From Madurella fahalii (Eukaryota > Ascomycota > Sordariomycetes > Sordariales): a stretch of 64,000 nucleotides of DNA. The stretch covers positions 8,432,001-8,496,000 of the forward strand of contig CM056874.1 of the NCBI GenBank assembly GCA_029876055.1, read 5' to 3'. A program made the position numbers and the translations under genes. The number at the start of each line of letters is the position of its first letter. The first letter of the stretch is position 1. This document shows, in pieces, positions 45,404 to 58,589 of the stretch. The notes under the pieces are model-generated. The model worked only from the letters and a program-made list of their open reading frames with translations. It was not told the origin of the DNA and searched no databases.

Positions 45404-46904
45404 GTTGATATCCGCTCGTTGAGTCCGCTAGAGAATCCGCGGTTCCTCTGTTCCAAACAAATGACGTACTCGGCCCTCTTTTCCTGGCAGAGCCAGTGCC
45501 CAGGCGCGACTCGAATGCGCTCGTTCCCAGCTCGTTCCTTTTGAGATCCAGCTCCGACTTGGGAAGACACTGGCCCGATCTGGATGGGCGAGGGTAGAGG
45601 CCGTGGGCTCGATCGAGTAGTAGCGTGCGCACAAACGCGCAGTTAGGGACCCATTGAGTTCAGATACCGGTCTTGAGGTAGGTTCTGGTCGGATTTCGGG
45701 GTGTCGTCGAGTAATATAACCGGCCTTTTATTCCAACAACGCGGGAGAGCGCTAATATGACGTACAAAGGCCCTCAAACGGCACGCAAAATTAAGACAAT
45801 ACTAGGATACAACGGGGTGGTAATGAGAGTTCGTTGGTACCAAGAGGGCGAGCCAAGTCTCAAACAAGGAGCGGGTTCGAGATGCTCGTCGCCGACGTGC
45901 GAAGTGAACAAGAGGGACAATTTCCAGAGCGAGGAGGGAGGGAGAGGCACGGAAGGGTACCTCGTTGAGGGGGTGTGGAACATATGTACAACGGATCCCG
46001 TCGAGATCTGTCTCTCTGGGGCCCTCCGGGGTGCGGCCGGGGAGGGGCGCAGAGGGTGAAGCCGGACAGGTCGAACCAGAACACCAACCAGGCAAACGAG
46101 TGGTGAAAGGCCATTCCGCCAAGTGGACCGACCAACAGGGACCAACAATTTGGCCAGGTTGTTCGGCGCGGTTGAGCGGGGCCCTGTTCCATCGAGCCCC
46201 GGAGTTGGATGGGTTGGTGCCCTGCCATGCTCTCCAAAAGGTGCAATGTGCCCCGAGGTTGGATCGGGATCACGGGCTCTCATTGGGAGGCCAGGTGGTG
46301 GCAAGGGTCTAGTCATGATGGGGGGGATGGGGAGGGGGCTTACCGGGAGGGCCAAGACACGCAGGAGGAGGCCCGTCTCCGAAAACCACAACCTTGCTCT
46401 GGCTGCCTGGGGTGGTCAGCCCCACCCGCGATTTACAAGGATGCTGCGTTGTTCGATTCGCTTGGCGAAATTGCCCCACGGCAGCTCTCCAGACCTAACA
46501 TAGTATTGCGCCCGCACTGTGCGACACCACAGAGCAAATTGACGGGTTCGAGGCCGAGAGAAACTGATCTGGGCGCGCATCGACCGCTTCGCAGCCAAGT
46601 CAAAGGACCGTTTTGCCTAGCACGCCTTTCTAACAGCACCTATTCAATAATATATGCCGTCGCGTGGTGCCCACGGCGGGCGGCCTGGTCGCTTGGTGGC
46701 TAACCGCGGACCGCCTCAACGGGCCCGTCAACTGCCGGAGAATGGCCATCAATTACGGACATCACACCTAATAATCAACTGGCTGGCTGGAAACGCACCG
46801 CAACCCCCCTGCGGGGTCGGTTTTTGCCTCGCACCTCCGCCACGGACTTGCTGCAACATACACTACTATTGCATGAGGCAAGATAATGTCAGAAACACGA
46901 AGGG

Positions 46905-46927
46905 AAAAAAAAAAAAAAAAAAAAAAA
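46905..46927. repeat. Homopolymer A(23)
   Basis: Uninterrupted A run followed by short A runs separated by GG. Confidence 0.9.
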
Positions 46928-49900
46928 GGAAAAAAGGAAAAAAAGGATAAAAGGGAAACGGAATGTTGGTACGAAGAGTTGTTTTCCCGATGACGCTAAC
47001 CCCATGCTATGGGGTGATGTCTACCGGGTAGACGCCTTTACCGAGCAAAGCCAGCGATGTGCTGAGGCTGGCTGGTTCCCCCTCCCCCACAAAGAGACGT
47101 CAGAAAAACTGTCTCGGACCTCTCCGAGCCCAAACAAATGCAAGTCAACAAACAGAGAGGACTTGGCTAAACCCGGTCCGAACAGTGGCTGTCCGGATGG
47201 CGGCTGTCGCACGAGGCGATCAGACGCGCCGTCGCCCGCCCCGAAGACGCATGTCCAAAGCCCAGTTCTCTGCGCAGCGGCATCATGTCGCTTGCTGCCT
47301 ATTTCGCCACCTTCATATTTTCTCTGGAGAGAGTCACATGAAGAGTTCGGTTATCAACCCAATGGGGTGCAGGAACCGACCTCTCGGTTAAGAAGTTAAG
47401 AAACTAAGCCCTCTACATGAGTGCAAAGGCGACCGAGGTGACCGGCTAGCGGTTCACCACGATGATGTTGGTGAAGGCGAAGGGTCGGCCCCGAACCTAT
47501 ATTATGTCGCAGCAGGTGTTGGCGCTGACCACCAGACAGTTGGTCGCACCGCATCGTACCGACGCCGACGCCGACGGCGTAGTTCCGTTGCGATCCCGCA
47601 GACGGAACTGGCCTATCATGGTATGGAGTGATTGGTCCCAAACATCTTGGACAGCCCGGCGGGCCAAGCTCTGCTTGTGCGTCAGAATGCCGTGCCTCTC
47701 AGAATAGCCTTGCGTAATCTTACTTGATTAAAGGGAAATTGACTGTTAGTTTACGCTCTGTCAGCAAAGTCGGTGGCACATTACGCCTGCCGAGCCATGT
47801 CTGCCATTCAGAATGAATACGATTGTGTCTTTGGAGTTCGATGGTGGTCGAGTCGTAAGATTCCGAGTTTGCCTTTCGGATTCGAGACAGAGGCTCGTAG
47901 GTCGTGAACTCATCTCGTTACCGACGCGGTCTTGGACAACCCCTTTTTGGTTTCCCCTCTTTCTATCTTTCGCCCTTTCCGTCATTATTCTATTCATATT
48001 TTTCCATCATATTTCCCGTGACCTTACTCCAAGTCTTTCTTCAAGTCCCCGAGAAAAGTGCGTGAAATGCTGGGCTGACTGTACAGTACAGGCTCGGGTG
48101 TCGAACACGGTCGACATCCCAAACTTGACCAATCCGGCGCCATTTACAGTACGCTTGGCGCTTCCACCTACCGAACCTCTCACAATTGAGAGAGATGGTC
48201 TTGCATCATCACTGGCCTAAGAGGCCACGAACATCCGCCATTCATGGGGCTCGGAAGCGCAGTCACGCTGCCAAACCAGCCCATACGTAGCGGGCCCATG
48301 CAAGGCGGCAAGTCCCTTAGCCTGCCAATTGAGTGAGCGGGCGACTCGCGTCCAGAATTCCGGGCAAGCGGTTGCCGTCTCAGCTCCCAATACCCGTCTT
48401 GGAGGGTGAGTCGCATGATGCCGGCGAAAAGAGGGTGTGGTGCTCACCGGGTCGCGTCGCACTGATTGAGAGGCGGCAGCACGCAGGATTGGTCAGTTTA
48501 CTCGCTTACTCCAGCCCACCCGGTGATGAGAAAAGGGGCTCTTAGAACCAACTTTACGAACCCGCGTTCAAGTTAAGTGAGGATAAGGCCCTTGAGAAAA
48601 AGTTTGCTAACCGCGGGAACTAGCCGTGGTGGTGCACATCGCACGCACATGCGGATGTAGAGCCCGCGCACCGGGCAATATCTCTGTCGCCAATCTCAAA
48701 TGGGAGTGCGGGGGATTCAGCTTCCCATGAAGAGGCTAGCTCACACGCCGATGCCCAGTATCGCATGCTTTTCGCAAGGTCAAAAGCTGGCTTCGGACAT
48801 TGCTTCGTGTGATACCGACGGACGAGACACCGGAGCGGCGACAATCTCCCTGCCGGCCTCAAAGGTGGATAACCACACTTGATACATCCAAGACAATCCC
48901 GATCACCCGGGCTGTGAACGTCGGGGCCACCGAAGACGTCACCAACGGCAAGAGCATAAAAGCCCCGCACAAACAGCCAGGAAACAGACGGCTGTGCTGT
49001 TCCTGCATGAGGTTGCAGGACGAGAGGCCCTATAACAAGATAGGTGGCCGTGTCCGATCAGCAACGATGAGGCGCTGCCTGCACGACACAAAGAGTTCTG
49101 CCCGGGTCACTGGGAGCACGGTAATTGGCGAACGGCAGTTCCACGCTCGGTCGCCCAAGGTTGTCAGCATTTTGGCCATCGCTGGGGACCGTTATTCCAG
49201 CCGCTGTTGGTCGCCGCGCCTGGCTCTTGCGCCGGCAGTACTTTTGAGGCGCGGCCGAACCGAACACAGCCTAGACCAACAGTACCGTATACTACGTAAG
49301 ACATCTCGAAGGGCTAAGGAGTCAGGTTAACAACCGCTCAAACGGAACGAGATGGACGATGCGAGGATGCAGCTGGATGCACGGCCTTTCGCACGGACAG
49401 ATTACCACCCAGAAGATTTTCCAGAGCCCATTTCCGCCGTACCCGGCCTAGATTCTAGAAGCTGCATCGAACGCCATCCCGTTGCTTCGCACGCGAGCCT
49501 CGGAATTTCGTCGTGCGTCGTTCAAGGGTTAGACGGCTCGAGGGAAGCACAGTCTGTCAGCATGGTACGTACTGTGACCAAGGAGAGGGTCCCTGCATAC
49601 GAATATTGCGGTACAGTCTGAACGGCATCCCCATGCGGACCACCCTATAGGATTATATGATGGATTACACAGTTAGAGTTCAAAATGACACCCTCGTAAT
49701 CAATGCCATACTTGACTAATCCGCAACCCCGAGACGCGCAGAGAAGATAATGTAACGCTTCGCGTACGGCGCAAACCACTCGGCTCAGCTTGTCTATGGC
49801 AGCAGCTTATGGTACCACGATTACGTGGAGTTGGAAACGCATATAGAATGACATTGGCAAGCCGGCAGTATGTGTAGATCGGTGCCTTTCGCACAGCTCG

Positions 49901-52900
49901 TCGTGCGTTTGGGCTGATCTACCAGCACAAACAGTAAAAGTCTCTGGGTGCAGGTCGAAGCAATAAACGAGGAAAAGAGCTTATGCGGCAACGTTGCAGC
50001 GCAGCTCTAGTTGCTGACCCCGTCAGGGCCGACAATCTCGCAAACGCACTGGTAATCTTGGTAAAACAGGAAGTTCCAAACATAACAGATAGGCCGATGC
50101 TCACAAGCAGACGCAGTGGCGGCTGTCAAGCCTGTCAGCGATGACAATGGCAAGCGAGATGCTTTGCACATCGAAGTGCTAGCATTCGGTGAGCACGCGG
50201 GGCGGAAAGACGCCGAGTTGCGTGGTTGAGACGGCACTAACCAACAAATGATGGTCTCGCTCGGTGCTTTTTCATAGGTAACTTGTGGCATATCCCATGT
50301 GGTATCACCCATCGTTGTCTCCAATTAGAGCTTTTCTCACTGCTCATCTCGACTGTTATCCTTCATCCGAAGAAGGCAAAAACGAAAAAGAAAGGCGCTA
50401 GCGCAGGTGAAATTCCCCGCCAGGCACGCAAGAGGATCCCCGCTCTTCCGGTTGATGATTGCGGAACGGGAGGCGCTAACGGCTTTCGGCTCGATCTCCG
50501 AAAATAGGGCAGGGCCAGGGGGAGGCGCACGAGCGTGTCCCCCAGCGCGACCCCAGTGAACCCCAGCGAGGTCCACCAAGCCGAATGCCTTTTTCTTTTT
50601 CCAAACTCCTCTTGCACATGGCGCACAGGGGCCCGCCCATGTGAGACGAAGCGATTGCGAGCGAACAATGAACTTGTCATGGGCCGTTTTTGGGGTACGG
50701 ATTCCGCTCCACATCAAAAGAAGCCATTGCTTAGGCCGGTGGATTCGTTGCCATTCCTGTTCTCCGTTCTCGGTTTCCCCTCACATTTCTGAAGTAGATC
50801 AAGATCCATCGAGGCGCAACTTGACCCAAGGGGGCGGCACTTGAGGCCGCATTGTAGGCGTTGGGCATTGGCCAATTACAGTAATACTGCCGCGTATACA
50901 ACAAGAGCGACGTGCTCGGGGGAACTGGGCATATCGAGCCATGACGCCGCTATGTTTAGGCCCGATTGCCTGGCGTGGCTGGGCTGACCCCTCGACCCAT
51001 CGGCGTCGTATTATTGAGTGTCGCCCGGCTGAATGGGTTTCGAACGCTACGCTAGTGGGTTCCTCAACTCCCCCACAAATGGTTGCCGGTAGCATCTTAT
51101 GCAGGCTGCGGCCAACACTGTTTCGGGACTTGGTGTACGAGGAAAGCAACACGCTTGATCCCAGCATCGCAACGTTTCCCGCGTTGACGGGTCGCTTGAT
51201 AGAACGTCTTGGGGCCGGATGGCACGTCCGATTCCCGAAAAAGAATCTTCTTGAGACATGTTGGTTAACCATGAACCCGGATTCACACTCGACATTTCCC
51301 AAATGAGACGCCAGAACAACCCCAGGTTTTGGTACCGGACTTGGCTAAATCATGGCCGGCAAATCACTAGTCAGGAACCGACGCTACGGTGGTCGTAGTT
51401 GCGATGTCGGGCGCGCAGAGCGTTTCGCCCAGGACAGTTGGATGCCATCAAAGGCGGGCCGGTAACAGGAGAACGAATGGCAGGTTCTGCGAAAGAGAGA
51501 CGGCGACAATGCGGTTGGTTCCGGGCTGTCCACAACATTGAACGCGACAGGCAGATCTGTCTACGACCTCTCCAGGGAAGGAAAGAAAACCGAGTCGCAT
51601 TCTCTTAATGCAGCATTTGAAGCGAGGAGCTCGCGCCTGTCACCTTGGGTTTCCTCATGGGCCCACCGTGGTAATGGCCCATCGCTAGGCAGAGGCGGCA
51701 GGCTTAGAAAGACACCTTGACAAGGGGCAAGAGATACCGAGTCGCATTGACTGCGCGACTGCACAGCTGCATAACTGAAAGTGATCCTCGCTCTCACCAC
51801 CGCTGGAAAACCCGGGGTTGAGCTGAGTGCCTATTAGCAGTGCCTACCTTTAAATACCTAATGTAGACGTGATTTTCCACGCAGTGCAGGCATTGCCGGG
51901 GAGTTACCTCAGCGGATCACAAGCAGAGCGACAATACGGGCACGTGCATGATGCCCGAGGCCCCTGGCTCGTGCCGACACATCGAGGCAGGTGCAAACCT
52001 TGACGTGTGAGAGTGCGACCACACAGGCCAAGAAGGAACACGAGGAACGTAAACCGCAAGGTGGCGGAGAGGTGGAAGGAGGACGTCCAACTGGGAGACA
52101 CTGGTTGCCCAGCAGGCTGATCTGCGTGCATCACGACAGAGCTATGCAAGTGGCGAACCCAACGAGAACTGCCAAGTCGAAATAGAACCCCATGTAACAT
52201 TTGAGCGACGGTGAAGTCGGCAGAAGTTTTCATCAGGGTGAGGGATCACATGCCCGTGGTCGTCAAGCAGGAATGGCCCCAGGGCCGATCAGGATTTATC
52301 CTCCCTGGCTATTCACTCTGGGCCAAGGGCTTGTATAGCGCGTGGTTTCCTCCTCGTTGGCCTCTTGACGACAGCCCTCGGACATCCAGGTCGGACGGGC
52401 CCCTATGGGACCAAACATTTCAAAGTTAGAGACCCCGCGTTGTGTGTGCCACCCAGCATAAGTCCACTAACGCCCGGCTCAGGGCAGCTGTTATGGGGGG
52501 TAGTCGAGAGGCCGATTTCTGCACCAAGAATCTCCGCCTCGCTAACAATCCCGGAGATCCGTTTACAGAAGAGTGTTATAGGGGTCATTGCAGATGGGGC
52601 AGCAAGAAGGACTGGTGCAGAGCTATAGCTTGTCACAGAGACTCATCTGCACAAGCCCATTCCGCGGTCGTTAGCATAGAAAGAGCGATCTACCCCTTCC
52701 GTCTCCTCTGGGCTTGCCGATATGTGCCGGCGGGGCATACATCGTCATGTTGTCACCAGCTCCAACATCTTTGAGACACGAGGCTTTACACGCTCTTCGC
52801 TCTAGGCCCCTCCATTCTTAGGTAGGAGATGGAAGCGCCATCTAACCCGGGCGAACTTCAAGGCCCCCAAACGAAAGTCAAGTGCTTGACACCGGGAGGA

Positions 52901-55900
52901 TAGCCAGGGCTCGGCGCATTAGTGGGTCTTGTAGCTCCCAGCGGAAGCAGTTGATGGTCTTTCGTTGAAAAGGTTCTGATTATCTCCATCCGGATGCTTG
53001 GAGGAACATTGAGATAACGCGTACGGCTCTGGTTCTACGTGCTACGCACTCTATGCGATCCAAGGGGCCCGTCCCACATCACAAACCCTTCGCGCATCTG
53101 AAGCCACGGTGACTGTTCCCAGGCATGAAGTAATAGGTTGCCGGCCTAGTAAAGCCGAGGATACAGCAAATAGGAGGGCTAAGAGTGCTGCCGGGAGACG
53201 AGGATCCGCTGCTACTTGTAACTCGAAAGACGCGTTACACTGTCATAAGAGTAGACGTTGTCGCCGTTCCGCTTGCTAGCGCTGTCGATAAGCAAAAAGC
53301 AGGCGATTCCGTCCGGAGGGCGGAGCTGATACTGGGTCACTGGCTGGGGTTGGAACCGTCCGGGTTGGGAGGGATGTAGGGGAGGGAGGAAAAGGTGCTG
53401 GAATGAGAGGACGAAGGTCGCGATCGTTCTCAAAGCCAGGACACGCTCCTGCGTGGGCTGAGAAGTCGGTGGCCGCATCTGGCCCAGCGTGCATTTCTTC
53501 TGCTCTGAACGATGAGTCACACTCCGGCCGCAGAAGATCATTTAGTTTACATGCCATCATGTCCAGCAAATACGACGGTGATGTTTTGAGTATCTTCTGC
53601 TAACCCTTTCTCACCAGCCTCCAAGTCCAAGCCATCATCATGCCGTTGTAGTTCTCGCCCTCGGGACGAAGTTGAAATAAACATATATGAATTTCGACCG
53701 TAAATAAGAGCCAACAACGTTTACCAATAGTTGTAGACAAGAAGTTCGATGCTCCCTACACAGCTTGAAAGCTAGGTAAATCACTCACCGTAACGCACAC
53801 CTCACTGTCAGTATCAAATCAGGCCCAGTGATGGTCTTCAATACCACACTTAAATCAGCTGGTTGCTTCATCGCTTAAGCCCTGGCGCCACTACCTTAAT
53901 ATAACGTTCCAAAATTCGGTGGCGGCCAATTTCTGATACAACCTACCGTCGGGTATGCGACCCCGAAGGACGGGTTCAAGAGTTCACATACCCAGGTCCT
54001 AACCACCAAGAAACGGAATGAGCCAACGCCAGCCAACCCTCCAGTCCGTCCATCTTCAGCGTTCCCTGACCTTACCAAGGGACATTATAAAACAATGGAA
54101 GCTATACAATCAGCCATTTCACTCGGGTCATATTGTTATGAAATGTCTCATCGCTCTGCCGACCTATCCCAAAGCGCATATCATACGTTTCCCCCGCGGA
54201 GCAAGGATACCAGGGGTAAATACGGGTAGCCTTGCCTTGTATCCCCCTGACAGCAATATAGACACTCCGTGCTCAGAAACCGGCATCACCCGTTGTCCGA
54301 CCCCATCACCGGAGGAGGTTGAACAGCCCGTATGTATCAGACTCGCCGGGATACTGATAGAGCTGACGGCGAGAAATATCCGTAACGTAATGTTTTCCGA
54401 TATTCTGCCACCTATTTCCTTGGCTATTCCGCCAGGCTGTCCTATGGAGCTGCACCGTAGTAGGTACCTGACGCTGGCTTTTTGTTCTGGCTCACCATAG
54501 CTTCACCAATGGTGAATGTTTATGCATTGACACGTGGGCGTAGCATGGTTACGGTGCCGGACTAGCAGGGAAAAAAAAAAGAAAAACAAGAGGGTACGTC
54601 CTCTAAACCTTGTGCTAATGTATTGTCATGCAGGGCGCTTCGATCGAAGGCATGTCGTCCGTGCCGAGCGCATGTCACGCTATGTCCGGTCAAGGAAATA
54701 TTGCCCTTATTCACCCACCGCGAGGCGTTAGTCAGTCTCAGGCCTTACGCCGGATTCGTTCGCTTCAAGGCATTTCACCACATTGCATGGCCCCGCTACA
54801 CACGGGCAGACTGGTAAAGTCCGACAAATTTGATGGTCTAACCTCCAAGGACTTACAGCTATACTCGCGGTGTGACGTACCGTGCAGGCGAGCGGAGATA
54901 GAGGAGGCCTGGATTCGAACTCATGAGATGTAGAGTCACGAGCAGCGAGTCAGAATGGGGAGAGAGGTCCATGGGAACGATTTAGGTATGCAATGTGACG
55001 GCCGCTGTGGGCGAGTGAGCCAGGGAACTTTGGGAGGAGGCAAGACTAGAATAGAGGCGTCCGCAGGTCCTCGGGTGTACATGGCCTGTTGGCTCTGTAA
55101 CCCACACGCGATACCATGGTGGGGACATCTCTTAAGATGCATGCGGTATCTAGTTCGTCGCGGACTTGGTAACCGCCTAGCCCCGGGCTAATCACAGCAA
55201 ACCTGCCCGGCTGGCTTGTCTTGCTGGCTCACCGGCCTCCGTCTGCCTGCGTATGAAACCGGGCGGCGTACAGGAAGCGCATGTATATCCACAATCGCAG
55301 ATGTATGGATGCACCAAATTTACCGAACATCCGTGTGCCAGGTCCAAACCAACGGCGCCGTCCCAGGAAATCCGGTGTAACCCCAGAAGCAGAAAGATTA
55401 CGTCAGTCAGAGAGTCCGTGGTTCATTCGGAGTCAACTACCCCCGGGGATCAGTCCATGCAAAACTCGGATTCTGACAAAGCGCCTCGGCGCTCGACGGG
55501 GAAGGCCCCGTTCGGCATCGCCATCGCAGTTGGGCAGCCGAGGATCACGTCGGCCTCCATCCCGACTCCCGAATGAGGAAATGCCGAGTGCCGTAGCGGG
55601 TGATCTGGTTCCTACCTCCGCATATCTTCAGCTAGCCACACGGATCGAACCCCCGAGCCAATCCTAAGATTGTGCAACGCAAATAGATCGAGGAGAGTGG
55701 GGAAGGAAGCAGGCTGCGAGACAGGCGCGCCGGTGGTCCCCCGTTACAATGTCGGTCCGCAGACGCAGGGCGCTAATTCGACGATCCGTTTCTCGTCTGG
55801 TGATGGATGCGGGGCCCCTTGTGGTTGAGCAAAAGTTCGAGTCTTCCAACCGCATCTCGCCGCGCCATTTGTGGAAAAAGTTTGGTTGGTGTCACCGCCG

Positions 55901-56439
55901 GAAAGAGGGAGCGGCGGAGATGTGAACTCTTCGGGCGAGGAGGCAGGGGCCTTATGGACGTGGGAGAGGGGGTTGTGGAACCTCAGCTGCTGGATCTAGA
56001 GACGACTTGATTATCGACCCGGGCAGGGACGAGCCAGCTGCAGTCCGACAATCGGCGACTATCCGGCCCCCTGAACTGGGTAACGGGGTTTTGTCTGATG
56101 GTGGGCTTTTTGGTCGCCAATTTTTTGCGCGCCATGGCATTCAAGTGGCCGAACCATGGGACCCGAAAAAGAAGAAGAATAAGAAAAACGAAGGCGAACA
56201 CGAGGCAGGGACAACTGCCCGCCTTTCCATAGCCTCGGGTTTTGTAATGCGGCCGTATTAGATGAAGCGGTGTGACGACAATTGCGCGAGAGGCTGGCAG
56301 GTGAGTAACTGTCTGCCATGGCAATCTGCCAGAGCCCCCGGTGTCTGGAGGAGATCTGGCGGGGCAAGAATGCGGCCTCGTTGATGTCTGGGGCGGCGCG
56401 CAACAATTCTTCTTTTTCTTTTCTTATCACTCTGTTTTA

Positions 56440-56464
56440 ATTTATTTTATTTATTTATTTATTT
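56440..56464. repeat. TTTA tetranucleotide microsatellite
   Basis: About five copies of an ATTT/TTTA unit read directly, inside a T-rich patch of about 90 bases. Confidence 0.8.
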
Positions 56465-58589
56465 AGTTTTGCTTTTCTTTTCTTCTCGTTTGGAAGGCTG
56501 CAAGGCTCACCGCCGCTCGGACGGACCCGCAAGTTCGGGGCGCAGCGATCTTCTCCCAGTGGGCTGGGTCAGCCCCGTCCCACAGCCTTGGGACAGGATC
56601 GTCTGATCTGCCGGAATACGACTGCTGAGGACAGAGCCGCAAAACATGGTTGATCGGATCGGAAAATGATTAATTTAAATGGCTGGTGGAGGGAGGGGGA
56701 GAAGGGGGGTGGGAGAGCGCGACAGAGAAGGTCGGTACCGCGATTGTCCGAATGATGCGAAAGTGAAGACAGCAATTTGCAAGAATTCCCATCCCACAAT
56801 CCCCTCAAGATCCCCTTCGAAATTGAATCTGGTAATATGGCCGTCGTCAGGCAGAGAGGTGCGGACAGGGTGTGAGACATGTCCACCCTTGCAGGCGCCC
56901 CACAGTTGTGGTGGAAATGTCCCGCACCCCTGAACAAGCGTCATTCCACATCCCGATACACCCCCGATGAGCTGCTCCACTATCGCCTTGCCATTACCCA
57001 AGAAGCGTCCCCGCTCTCCGTAGTCCACGCCAATGATACGCCCGCCCGGGCGGTACCCGTAGACCCTATTTAGACGACATCTGGTCCGGGGAAGAGTCCG
57101 ATCGGCGTTTGTTTTTGCTCCAAAGGGGCACCGCTCCCGAGATCTTGCGCATCTCCAGAGTGCGGCCAACCAACAACATAGACAACGTCGGCCAGTTTGC
57201 TTTATCTTGCCCAGTGAGCGGCCGTCGACGGAAAATGGGCTATTCCCAATGCGATCAGACTCGCATCATTGTTCCCGGAGCACATATCTTATTCGACGAG
57301 GTGTATGATTACTGCGCGGGCTTCGACGGTGCTAATGCGGAGCCTGTGTAGAATGGAGCCCTGGAAAGTCCCACAGCGGGCCCCGGCCTGCTTAGTCCTA
57401 TCCTGGTCCCGCTCGCAAGCTCAGAAACAGCTTCATCAAGGAACTCGGGAGCGTAGTATGCAGACACAAAGGAATGATATGATTCCGTGGACTTTTGCTG
57501 CGGGTGGCCAGCCGGGGCAGAAGCCGGGGCGCTTCGTCACACATGGCCCTCCCATGATGAGGGGTTGTTGTGGGGCTTTGCCCAGAAGTCTGACAAGAGA
57601 AGGGTGCGGGCGTGAGCTGCATTCGCAAGACCCCTCCCGCGAGCCATCCCCCCACCCAGGACCCAGATGCGCGGATGCGTGTGCCAGCTGCGAGGCGCCC
57701 GAGAGCTGAGATCTGGACGCCATTTATGCGCCAATGTGACGGCGCATCCTTGGTCCAACTCTCCTAACCTCTGGATTCCGGCCGGCTGCGTGAGACCGGT
57801 GACGCCGCGGTACTCTCCCATGATCGAAGAGAGATGCGAGAGGGGCAGGTACGGGGGCACAGTACTTCCTTACGAGCAGGCCAGTCTCGGCCCCTCAGAC
57901 CTGCATACATCAGTGTTGCAGATGCCGCCCAACACTGATGCTGTGGAACCCTTGGCGCCACAAGCCCCACGACCAGCTTTTCTTAGAAGGCCTGCCTCAA
58001 CGACGGCCGCTGCATTCAATTAGCGAAGGATTTGACATCGCGCTGCTTCAATCCCACGGAGAACAGCATGAAAGGTCCCTTGTCCTTGGCATTGAAAACA
58101 TGGCCCGGCACTAGCACCATCACGAACGAACCTGCATCTTTCGTGACACAAGAACTGTGGCTGCTAAAGGATGGGCGCGATTGGCCCGACCATGTGCAAC
58201 ATGTATAACCACGCAATGCAGCCACCATCGTCCCTTACAAGAACAAATCGAACCACTCTCGTTGGGGAATCATCAACCAACAATGCAGATGCAGTGTGAT
58301 GCCTTCGCAAATCTCCTTAGTATCTTCCTACCAGCCAATGTCGCATTTCCCTTTTCTGCCCAATAAGCCCGATGATCATGGCAATGCCAGTGCTCCCCAG
58401 AACGCCGCCGTATTAAATTCTTATCCAATCCCACTCCTTGCTTAAGGCTCATTAATAGGCATCTCGGATATGGTGATAGAAAAGAAAGAAAAAATAAATT
58501 GTAAAAAAAAAAAAAAGGGAAGAAGATAGATAGAAAGAAAGTAAGAAAAGCGTAGTCTCAAGACAAAGGTCGGATCTTGTGTGGGGTGC

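Larger units (their letters stand above)
45404..58589. other. 13 kb without a recognisable gene
   Basis: Frames here are short (mostly under 170 residues), overlap on both strands and show no domain, signal peptide or exon pattern I recognise. The DNA is not obviously AT-rich, so it does not look like heavily RIP-mutated repeats. It includes A(23) at 46905-46927, a TTTA microsatellite near 56440-56464, A(14) at 58503-58516, and several strings matching the tRNA B-box consensus without the rest of a tRNA (near 51043, 54910 and 55640). It may hold non-coding transcripts or decayed elements. I cannot support any of these directly. Confidence 0.6.

Noticed and set aside
54018..54500. 160-residue plus-strand frame in the gene-free block
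   Set aside because: No recognisable domain, and no neighbouring exons or conserved motifs seen.
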